From: Lachnospiraceae bacterium
GTDB lineage: Bacteria > Bacillota > Clostridia > Lachnospirales > Lachnospiraceae
Length of the DNA: 64,000 nucleotides
Assembly: GCA_015057615.1 (NCBI GenBank)
Contig: SVEA01000011.1
Span: 1 to 64,000 of the forward strand
Reading direction: 5' to 3'
The notes under the pieces are model-generated. The model did no database searches. It had not been told where the DNA came from and saw only the letters and a program-made list of their open reading frames with translations. A program made the translations under genes and the position numbers. This document shows positions 45,851 to 53,970 of this stretch, in pieces; the stretch's first letter is position 1, and each line of letters begins with the position of its first letter.

Positions 45851-47377
45851 TTAATAATTTTTCATTTCACGCAGGGAAGCCGGTGAGGTACCATAGCACT
45901 GCTTAAACTTCCTATAAAAATAACTGGCATCCGTATAGCCGACCTCTTTTGCGATGTCATTTATTTTCATATTCGTTTTTAAAATCAGATCTTTCGCCTT
46001 GCTATTCTTAATATTCGTAACATATTGTGAAAACGAGCATCCTACCTCCTTTTGAAAAAGCTGTCCTAAGTAGGAGGTGTTCATGTTATAGGCATTTGCC
46101 AGTGTCTTTAAATTCATATCTTCCCGGTAATTATGCTCTACATCGCTTAAGATCTGCCGTACCACCGGAGTATACTGCGAATCTTCTATATTGATGCACT
46201 CCATAATCTCAATGATTTCAAGCAAAAAGATGCCTTTGATATCGGATAATTCATCCGCCCGAAATAATTCTTCAATCACTTCCGCCAGATTCTTCAGCTT
46301 ATTTTTCTTCGTTAATTTGAACTCATTGATAATATTTTGAAGAGCTAGGGCAAGTTTAATTGACAAATGATAGATCACGTCACTTGTCACCTGCTCTATG
46401 GCAATATTATTGACAAATAAATCTTCAATATAGGCATTAACCGCCAATCGGTCCTTCGCAAGAATCATCTTTTGAAGGTACCCTTCATCCAGGGCAATAT
46501 TCTTTGATTTTCTGCCGCTGACATAGCTTTTGTCAATACAGCTGCTATAGCCGGCAAACATGATATATTTTTGAAGCTTTCTTATTTCCTTTAGGGCGGG
46601 TCTTAGATTATTAAGCTCTGTGAACAGGCTGCTTACGGTAAAGAAAGTAAGCACTTCAAAAAAAGCCTCTATCTTATCCTGCAATTGTGAAAAGTAGGAC
46701 ATAAGACAGGCTTCCTCTGCCGTGTCGGTAAAGAACAAAAGGATGATCTCATCTTTTGCATAATTAAAGAAATGCATGTCATGTTTCTTGCATTCCTCTT
46801 TCAGATAAGACAATATATCCGCCATCTTCTCTTCTTTGATATTCTTCTGCTTAATCTTAATATTGGCGGCAACGCCGTAGGGCTTATCCATGTGGATGCC
46901 AAGCTCTTTAAAGTAGTCCGTACTCCCTTCCTTCATTTCACCGGATAAAAAGCGCAATAATTTCTGCTTGGAGATAATGCTCCTCTTCTCCCCATGGTCG
47001 ATTTTCTTCAATTTCTCAACCGCCTCGGTCAGAATATTTTCCAATTCCACCTCATTGATCGGTTTTAAAATATAATTCTCAACATCCAGCCGAATCGCTC
47101 TTCGCGCATATTGAAACTCATCATACCCGCTCAGAATCACACACCTCATACGCTTATCCTTTTTTCTGACCTCGGTCAGTAGCTCCAACCCATCCATGAC
47201 CGGCATATTAATATCAGTTATAATAATATCGACCGGCTCTTCCTCCAGCTTCGTAACCGCCTCCATCCCGTTACGAACCATATGTACCACCTGTAACCCA
47301 AGCTTATCCCAATCAATAATCTTAGAAATCCCCTCAAGAATTAATCCCTCATCTTCGGCAATCAGTACTTTATACAT
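45851..47377 (-). CDS. YesN-type response regulator (REC + AraC domain)
   Basis: 508 residues, full family length. Receiver with phospho-aspartate in IIITDINMP and lysine in ILKPINEVE, a central region of about 270 residues, and a C-terminal AraC helix-turn-helix pair (MNLKTLANAYNMNTSYLGQLFQKEVGCSF...INDIAKEVGYTDASYFYRKFK). GAAGGAGG lies before the ATG, which overlaps the kinase stop by 8 bases. It likely activates the GH85/importer genes. Confidence 0.94.
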   Translation of the reverse strand: MYKVLIAEDEGLILEGISKIIDWDKLGLQVVHMVRNGMEAVTKLEEEPVDIIITDINMPVMDGLELLTEVRKKDKRMRCVILSGYDEFQYARRAIRLDVENYILKPINEVELENILTEAVEKLKKIDHGEKRSIISKQKLLRFLSGEMKEGSTDYFKELGIHMDKPYGVAANIKIKQKNIKEEKMADILSYLKEECKKHDMHFFNYAKDEIILLFFTDTAEEACLMSYFSQLQDKIEAFFEVLTFFTVSSLFTELNNLRPALKEIRKLQKYIMFAGYSSCIDKSYVSGRKSKNIALDEGYLQKMILAKDRLAVNAYIEDLFVNNIAIEQVTSDVIYHLSIKLALALQNIINEFKLTKKNKLKNLAEVIEELFRADELSDIKGIFLLEIIEIMECINIEDSQYTPVVRQILSDVEHNYREDMNLKTLANAYNMNTSYLGQLFQKEVGCSFSQYVTNIKNSKAKDLILKTNMKINDIAKEVGYTDASYFYRKFKQCYGTSPASLREMKNY

Positions 47378-49136
47378 TATGATCCTCCTTCATCGGCAAT
47401 TTTAATGTAACGCATAATCCATGCGGCATATTCTGTTCCAGGAATACCCCATACTCCGCTCCATATGCAGCCGTCATTCTTCGATGAACATTTAATAAAC
47501 CTAACGAACCTTGTGATGTACTTTTTGCTTTCAATTCTTCTTCGATTTCTTCCAGCTGTTCCTTTGTCATCCCTTTGCCATTATCCTTGACAAAGACCAG
47601 CAGATCCCCATCCTCCTCCGTCACCTGAACGGCAAGACGGTTATCGTCATCCTCCAATCTTATCCCATGGACAAAATAATTTTCAATAACCGGCTGTATG
47701 GTAAACTTAATTACCGGAACCAGCATATATTTCTCCGGACAATCAAGCTCAAACCGAAAATTACCCTGGTACCGGAATTCAAAAATTTCAAGATACTTCT
47801 TACAATAATAAATCTCCTTTGCCAGGTTGATAATATTACTGTCCTTGATCTGACTACGGAAAATCACCGCCAGATCATAGAGCATCTTGCCGACCTCCTT
47901 ATCCTCGTTGCAGATCGCTTTCATTCGAATTGCTTCTAAGGTGTTATATAAAAAATGAGGGTTGATCTGACTTTGCAGGGCACTCATTTCTGCATTTTTC
48001 TGCTCGATTTCTGCAATGTAACTTTTCTGTATATAGGAATCCAAGTTTTTGCACATTTCGTTAAAATACTCGGCGATAATATCAAGCTCATCCTCATGCC
48101 CGACCCTCAGCCTAATTCCAAAATCACCGCTCATCGCCTGTTTCATACCGCTGATTATGGTTTCCATCCTTGAGGTCAGCTTTTCCAATCTCCGATTTAC
48201 TAAAAATGTACCGCAGATCAGCAGCATCGCTCCCACCAAAATAAGCATGATATAAACAGGAATGGATATATCATTCGTTTCCTTCTTATCGACATAAGCA
48301 AGAACATTCAGATCCTTTTTCTGCTGTCTATGAATATAGACATCATATTCTTTTTCAATCTCACCGCTGCTATTAAATTGCTGCAGATTTTCAAATCTGC
48401 CCGGCTCCGATTCGTAAACAATACTCCCATCGTCGTGATAGACAAAAATCTTTGCTTTTCCATAACGATTCTCTAATCTGGTAAAACCCTGGCTGCTGAA
48501 TGCCACCTGCATGCAGCCGGCACTGGCAAAGGTATGCGGATCACGGATCTCCTTTTCAAATACAATATTTCCATCCGATACAAATACATTTTTCTCCATC
48601 GCATTATGCCGGATATGAAAGGTAGTGCTCTTCATCGAGCCGTCCGGGGTATAGGTGTATTTCGTAAGGAAGCGGTAACTGATTAAATTAATGTCTGTTA
48701 TGTAAGAGCTTCTTGTTAAGGCATCCGCGACAAAGGTCCGGATGCCCTGGAACACATTATCCTTGTCCTGGACAAAGGAATCAAACTTTTTATTATAGTA
48801 TTCATCGGTATCCAGGCTCAAAAACCAAATCACATCCTGAAGCTGCATCTTATTCTGATATAGGCTGAATTGTACAGAAGAGGCTTTGGTTGCTATATCA
48901 TCCACATATTCAATTCCGCTCTGACACATCATATCGATATATTCGAGATTCTTTTTGCGGGTCTCCCGATAAATGCTGATTAAAAAATATGTCTCTAAAA
49001 GCAATATGATGCAGATTAAGACAGACATATAGTTAATCATTAGCTTTTTATATATTTTTCTGGAATTCCGGTTCGTAGCAATCACTCTACTTTCTATTAT
49101 CTTCTGTTTTACAGCAGGAACAACATGCATGGTCAT
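47370..49136 (-). CDS. YesM-type sensor histidine kinase
   Basis: 588 residues: helix at about 35-55, external sensor domain, helix at about 285-307, HAMP, His_kinase motif QINPHFLYNTLEAIR and HATPase with VIENYFVHG, where the usual NAxxHG reads NYFVHG, and DNGKGMT. Start ATG has GGGGGT upstream. It is coupled to the regulator gene and probably senses an oligosaccharide or its loaded binding protein (inference). Confidence 0.93.
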   Translation of the reverse strand: MTMHVVPAVKQKIIESRVIATNRNSRKIYKKLMINYMSVLICIILLLETYFLISIYRETRKKNLEYIDMMCQSGIEYVDDIATKASSVQFSLYQNKMQLQDVIWFLSLDTDEYYNKKFDSFVQDKDNVFQGIRTFVADALTRSSYITDINLISYRFLTKYTYTPDGSMKSTTFHIRHNAMEKNVFVSDGNIVFEKEIRDPHTFASAGCMQVAFSSQGFTRLENRYGKAKIFVYHDDGSIVYESEPGRFENLQQFNSSGEIEKEYDVYIHRQQKKDLNVLAYVDKKETNDISIPVYIMLILVGAMLLICGTFLVNRRLEKLTSRMETIISGMKQAMSGDFGIRLRVGHEDELDIIAEYFNEMCKNLDSYIQKSYIAEIEQKNAEMSALQSQINPHFLYNTLEAIRMKAICNEDKEVGKMLYDLAVIFRSQIKDSNIINLAKEIYYCKKYLEIFEFRYQGNFRFELDCPEKYMLVPVIKFTIQPVIENYFVHGIRLEDDDNRLAVQVTEEDGDLLVFVKDNGKGMTKEQLEEIEEELKAKSTSQGSLGLLNVHRRMTAAYGAEYGVFLEQNMPHGLCVTLKLPMKEDHNV

Positions 49137-49246
49137 GCTTCCATACCCCCATCAAAACCCAGGTAAGGCTTTCATTTCCATCCCATTATAGCATATTTTT
49201 GTACTCATTTATAACTCTTTTACTTTTAGAAAACGCAAAAAGAGAG

Positions 49247-49906
49247 TTATTCACTCTCTAATTTGCTAAATAGTTTTCGATTCGTTATTACAATTAAGAA
49301 AGAATAAATACTCCCCATAAATAAAAAAGTTGTTCCCGCCATGACCTCAAACAATACCAGCATAAATAAAAATATAACCGCATTTGCCAACGCATATAAT
49401 GGTTTCCCGATTACGATTGCGAAAGCATTTTTTATAATTTGAATATTCTTCATGATATATCTGCTGATAAACAAATATAAAAACGGTGTCATTAAAATTA
49501 TAACCGCCAGTACAAGAATAAATGTCACGGTAAAAATCGCAACCTTCGGTACATGAACAAAATATTTTATACTGGTACAAAGCATAAATACAGCCATAAG
49601 CTGTATCACTCCCATTGCTGCCGATTGCATGAAATTCATCCGATAGCCTTTAAAATACTCACGAAAAGGGTAGATATCCTTGTTCTTTACCAGCTTATTC
49701 ATACAATGAAATAAGGCACAAAGGGACGGCGCCATTGGCAGAAGGCAAAGCAAAAACAAAGGCAGGTATTCACCTATGCTGCTTATCCCCACCAGAAAAT
49801 AAAATCCCAGGAAAGGGATATTGCTTAATTGAAAAAGTATATTCAAAACGAAAAAGTAATAGACATAGTCAAAAAACGACATCAACTTTTCCATATTAAA
49901 ACCCAT
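49247..49906 (-). CDS. DUF624 membrane protein (YesL-like)
   Basis: 219 residues, five to six helices. N-terminal YVYYFFVLNILFQLSNIPFLG and YPFREYFKGYRMNFMQSAAMG match DUF624, typically encoded with YesM/YesN and Lpl importers in Firmicutes. Its role is not established; it may modulate the kinase or importer. AAAGGAGG lies 8 bases before the ATG. It precedes the kinase gene in the N-glycan operon. Confidence 0.85.
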   Translation of the reverse strand: MGFNMEKLMSFFDYVYYFFVLNILFQLSNIPFLGFYFLVGISSIGEYLPLFLLCLLPMAPSLCALFHCMNKLVKNKDIYPFREYFKGYRMNFMQSAAMGVIQLMAVFMLCTSIKYFVHVPKVAIFTVTFILVLAVIILMTPFLYLFISRYIMKNIQIIKNAFAIVIGKPLYALANAVIFLFMLVLFEVMAGTTFLFMGSIYSFLIVITNRKLFSKLESE

Positions 49907-49970
49907 ATGATCGACCTCCTTTCGTAAGCTATCCCATTCATTAGCATTGCAAAAGGAATTGCTGTTAATT

Positions 49971-50186
49971 GCTTGATGAAATCAGCTATAGTAAACTTAT
50001 ATACCATGGATATTATACTTTTATAATGACGAATTTTTACGAGTTACTAGATATCATTAGGAAATTCACTTTTGTCTCTGTCATACCAGAAAGTAAAATT
50101 CCTTAGGATATCGTAACGAGTAAGTCTGAGTCAGAATAAAAATATAATATTCCATGGTAGCAGGCCGACTTCTGATTTCATCAAGC
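49971..50186. repeat. R4: 216-bp near-complete palindrome
   Basis: Perfect 15-bp ends GCTTGATGAAATCAG / CTGATTTCATCAAGC. Inside, TACCATGGATATTATA faces TATAATATTCCATGGTA, and AGATATC, AGGAA and ACTTT face their complements, so almost the whole element folds on itself. No coding capacity. It fills the gap between the GH85 gene and the DUF624 gene of the same strand. Confidence 0.75.
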
Positions 50187-50217
50187 ATTGGCCATTTCTT
50201 TTACTGTGAATTTTCTG

Positions 50218-53055
50218 TTATTTCTTTAATCCGTGTACCTGGATTTCATAGATGCGCACTGCGGAGTCAGCTCCCTGGGTAGGCTTGATTGCGGTTACCT
50301 TTACATAACGAGCTTCTCTTGGCTTAAAGGTATCAAGTGTTTCACCAGCAGCATTTTTCTTAATCTCAATTGCCGGCTCAAACGTTGTTCCGTCAGTACT
50401 GGTCTCAATTGTGTACCATAGTGTATTCATACCGGCGCTTTCATTTCCTTTTTCCGCATGCGCCATATAAACCTCGCTCACCATCATTACCTTACCAAGA
50501 TCAATCGTTAAGTCATGAGGTGCCGGACCGGTTGCACACCATTTCGTATCGGTCTTTCCGTCCACTGCAAATTGCGGTGCTTCATTCTCATTTACATAGC
50601 CAGATGCACTGGTTTCCTTGCCCTGGGAAATCAAAGGCAGTTCTCCGGAAGCGTCCTTGCGGACTACGATCATTTCTTCCACCTTACACTCTGCTGTACC
50701 TTCGTCATTCTTAGCCACCAGGGTAACATCATAAACACCTTCGTTCGAATAGGTAACCTTCGGATTCTCCTCCGTTGAGGTCGCGGTATCAGCGCCGTCA
50801 AAGGTCCATTCCCAAGCGGTGGTATTCTGGGATGCCAGGCTGGTAAACTCTACTGTTTCACCAGGAGCAACCATCGTCTTAGAGGCTTTCATATTGGACT
50901 TTGGAAGACTGATATTCGGCCAATCCATAACGACACTGCTGCCGTCTCCTCTTTGCAGATATTCATTGACCGCCACCACTTCAAAGGTTGACTGCTTTTC
51001 CTCTGCTTCTCTTGCGAGTGCATGTATATAGTGAGCAGTTGCCGTTGTTGCACCCATAAAGGATTTGCTTCCGTCTTCGTATGTCTTATATACTTCATAA
51101 TATTTTGCATTGTCTACAGCGTTCCAGGTAAGCTTAACACCTGCGTAAATGCCGTCATCATCAAATTGCTGGTAAGCTACTGCCACATTTTCCGGTGATG
51201 CAGGTACCTGATCCGACTTTTCTGCAATGGTAATGTTTCCAAGGTTGATCTGAACGATCTGTGTATCGCTTGTCAGCCGGAAGCTTAGACCTATTTTCTT
51301 GATCGATTTGCCTGCTGATTTTGCTATATCATAAGAAATCTTTGTCCATTCCGTACCGGCTTCCTCATCGCCTGTCAGCTGTTCTTTTGAACCATCGTGA
51401 TATTCCAGAACCAGATCCACGGCTGCCGGATAATCTGCTTTTACCATAACCGATGCTTCTGTCTTGTCCGTAAGCGGCAGATCTGCACTGTAAAGGGTAA
51501 GCTCGGAATTCTTGCCGGCTTCCATTTTACCATACAGCTTAATCGAGTTGCCGCCATAAATGCTGCTCGCATAGTCAAAACTCGGTTTTAGCTTATTCTC
51601 ACCTTCCTGGTTTAAAATCCAACGGTAGGTCGGCATAATATCCATCATACTTCGGTTGTTCCAATCCAGTGCAGATACCTTTTCACCATCAATAAAGAAA
51701 CTATAGCCATTACCGAGACTAAAGTTTGTAATAAACGGAAGGGTATGTACAACGGACTTCTCTATTGCATAGGTAGAAACTCCGTGCCATTCATTGTCTC
51801 GTGCCTTTGTCGGAATCATCGGGTTGCCGTTTTCATTTACCCACAGACGATTCTCTGCTTTTTCATATTCTTCCAAAGTCTCCGCTGAAAAATATGCCCA
51901 GCTCGGACAATATAAACCTAACGAAGTATAAGGAACATTGTTCTCTGCAAATAAGTTCCATTTGATTGGCGTACGGATACCATTTGCCTGAACATCCATA
52001 CCGGCATAGATATCATATGGATCAATTCCAAATTTCTGTGCATTCTCCTTCGATTGCTTCAACAGATTCTGATCTGCCAATTGGTCCACGGTCCACCAGA
52101 AATTCAGGAAAATATTGTCTGCACCTTTTTTCCCGTCGGCATCCAATAGGAAAACAGAGTTCTTGTCGGTTAATGCATTTTGATAATCCATAACACCTTC
52201 TTTTGTCATGGAATCATACCAGATAAGATCTAATTTATCATCTGCTTTTTCTCTAAACTGCTGAACAAAAGCTAGCATCTTATCTGCATGCTCCTTTGTT
52301 AACGGAGCTTCCTCAGTTCCGCCAACCTCCTGATTGATAAACCAGCCATCGAATCCGAGCGTAGTTGCCGCTTCGATCAGCTTATCAACTAAGGGGAACT
52401 TTCCGTCTGCATCCATGGTAAGGAAATCATCTAACCACTGCATCTTGCCTCCCCACGCTTCGGGAGCCAGGAAGATGGTTCCGAGAACGGGTACGCCGTT
52501 TGTGTGACCCGCATCAATGACATCTGCCGTAGGCGGAACGATAAGTCCCTCACCTGCAGAACCGCCCCAGTATACCAATTGGTCAACGTACTGCCAGTAG
52601 GAAAATGTATTTGCGTCAAATACATTAAGGCCGTGCGGGGAGTTCCCGCTTGTACTGGCATTCATAATAGACAGTGCCGCAACCTTAAATTCCTTCTTTT
52701 GCGTAGAATTGCTTGGTTCTAACTTGTCTTTGTCAATCCGTTCCTTTAGAGGAATCGTGCTGACATACAAGTCTAAATCCTCTTCCTCCCCGGGATTCCA
52801 CTCTAATAATTCGTTCGGGAACCAGTAGGGTGCATTGGGCTGATTCAGCATCTTCATATCCGGATTTGCTTCCGGTGTAATACGATAAACCACTTTTTCT
52901 ACTTTTGGTTCTTCTGCTTCCGGCTCTTCTGCTGTTGTAGCAGGTGTTACTTCCGGCTTAGAAGTTGCATCCGTATCTGGCTTCTTCGCGCATGCCGTAA
53001 TACTCATACTTGCTATCAGAATAAGTGACATAAACCTTAAAGCATTTTTTTTCAT
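50218..53055 (-). CDS. GH85 endo-beta-N-acetylglucosaminidase, surface lipoprotein
   Basis: 945 residues. Signal peptide with lipobox SITAC (C22), acidic threonine/glutamate linker, then a GH85 catalytic barrel (about 120-450) with the paired catalytic residues N241 and E243 in GFDGWFINQEV. A beta-rich jelly-roll region (about 480-640), a fibronectin-like part (about 645-720), a PKD domain (about 725-800) and a C-terminal F5/8C carbohydrate-binding domain (about 815-945) follow. GH85 enzymes cut the GlcNAc-GlcNAc core of N-glycans. Placed before a kinase/regulator/importer set, it should release glycans at the cell surface for uptake. Confidence 0.94.
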   Translation of the reverse strand: MKKNALRFMSLILIASMSITACAKKPDTDATSKPEVTPATTAEEPEAEEPKVEKVVYRITPEANPDMKMLNQPNAPYWFPNELLEWNPGEEEDLDLYVSTIPLKERIDKDKLEPSNSTQKKEFKVAALSIMNASTSGNSPHGLNVFDANTFSYWQYVDQLVYWGGSAGEGLIVPPTADVIDAGHTNGVPVLGTIFLAPEAWGGKMQWLDDFLTMDADGKFPLVDKLIEAATTLGFDGWFINQEVGGTEEAPLTKEHADKMLAFVQQFREKADDKLDLIWYDSMTKEGVMDYQNALTDKNSVFLLDADGKKGADNIFLNFWWTVDQLADQNLLKQSKENAQKFGIDPYDIYAGMDVQANGIRTPIKWNLFAENNVPYTSLGLYCPSWAYFSAETLEEYEKAENRLWVNENGNPMIPTKARDNEWHGVSTYAIEKSVVHTLPFITNFSLGNGYSFFIDGEKVSALDWNNRSMMDIMPTYRWILNQEGENKLKPSFDYASSIYGGNSIKLYGKMEAGKNSELTLYSADLPLTDKTEASVMVKADYPAAVDLVLEYHDGSKEQLTGDEEAGTEWTKISYDIAKSAGKSIKKIGLSFRLTSDTQIVQINLGNITIAEKSDQVPASPENVAVAYQQFDDDGIYAGVKLTWNAVDNAKYYEVYKTYEDGSKSFMGATTATAHYIHALAREAEEKQSTFEVVAVNEYLQRGDGSSVVMDWPNISLPKSNMKASKTMVAPGETVEFTSLASQNTTAWEWTFDGADTATSTEENPKVTYSNEGVYDVTLVAKNDEGTAECKVEEMIVVRKDASGELPLISQGKETSASGYVNENEAPQFAVDGKTDTKWCATGPAPHDLTIDLGKVMMVSEVYMAHAEKGNESAGMNTLWYTIETSTDGTTFEPAIEIKKNAAGETLDTFKPREARYVKVTAIKPTQGADSAVRIYEIQVHGLKK

Positions 53056-53400
53056 ATTATCCTCCCTAACACATTATTTATAACATAAGTGTACATGGGG
53101 ATTTCAAATACATAAAGTGTAAAAATTCCATATTAACTGCATTCATTCTAGCCAGTTGGTCCATATTCCTATGAATGGCAGGGAAACCGATTGTAACGGA
53201 TTCCTTTATCTTCTGTCTGTCTTGAAGCCATTGCATTTGCTATCGCCAGTGTAATTATATGCGCAGGTGTTATTATCACGATGATTCCAGCATGAATAAT
53301 ATTTATCCTGTAAATCTTTGAAATTGAAAATCCATACAGGCGCATTGTATCTTCCATAAAAAGGGTGTATTATGTAGGAAACATAGTACACCCTTTTATG
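53056..53400. other. Intergenic stretch upstream of the GH85 gene
   Basis: The promoter of the GH85 operon should be here, but I cannot single out convincing hexamers. A hairpin AAAGGGTGTA...TACACCCTTTT at 53358-53397, directly beside an R1 copy, resembles a terminator. The two track ORFs here have no homology signal or ribosome site. Confidence 0.5.
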
Positions 53401-53697
53401 ATAGGAATGACAAAAGCCGATTATAAACTCATCTTCATCAATTTGCATATTTTATGTATTGACAAGTAATATGAAACAAATTTCATTCGCAGCACGCAGT
53501 CCCGCAAAGCATTGCAAAAACGCAATACTTGGGTTGAAGTACGTAATGGTGCATAAGACCACAAAATACGTAGTCTAAGTGCCAACGGCTTCAAACAGTT
53601 GTGCAGTAAAATATTGTTGCCTATTATCTAAGTTTTTCTTTTATTTATTCAAATTGATGAAGACGATTTGTTAAGAAGGCTTTTGTCGCTCACTCGC
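53401..53697 (-). repeat. R1 element, copy 4 (reversed)
   Basis: ATGACAAAAGCC at the left and GGCTTTTGTCGCTCACT at the right; the minus strand carries GGCACTTAGACTACG, loop TATTTT, GTGGTCTTATGCACC and the second hairpin AGTATTGCG/TGCAATGCTT, in which both arms differ from copy 1. Confidence 0.85.
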
Positions 53698-53896
53698 TGA
53701 TGATAGTGACCCAAATATCATTTACAGTATCTGGATATCCACTGCCCCGCTGGTATACAAGGAGAATACTAAATCCGAATTCTTTGGAAACACAGGAAAG
53801 GAGTTTATCTTCTCCGTCAATGATGATCCTGCCACCATACGAAAAGCTATGATTGACTATTTTTCAAACAATACAACCACACCGGATACAAAATGA
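53684..53896 (+). pseudogene. 3' remnant of an unrecognised gene at the R1 boundary
   Basis: An open frame of about 65 codons with protein-like composition (SIWISTAPLVYKENTKSEFF..., ending TGA at 53894) runs from the R1 end without a start codon or ribosome site. A strong plus-strand terminator follows it, as expected for a real gene end. The 5' part seems to have been removed where R1 lies. Family not recognised. Confidence 0.45.
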
Positions 53897-53931
53897 GATT
53901 TTCCGGCTGCTTATTCATGTAATTCCGCCAA

Positions 53932-53970
53932 CCATACCTTTTGCGGTTCTTTGGCGGAATTGCATTTTTT
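53932..53970 (+). terminator. Intrinsic terminator after the gene remnant
   Basis: ATTCCGCCAA and TTGGCGGAAT form a 10-bp stem followed by TGCATTTTTTTAT; the T-run touches the vanT stop codon on the other strand. Confidence 0.85.

Noticed and set aside
53169-53448. Two minus-strand ORFs of 62 and 80 codons
   Set aside because: They overlap each other in different frames, lack ribosome sites and extend into the R1 repeat.
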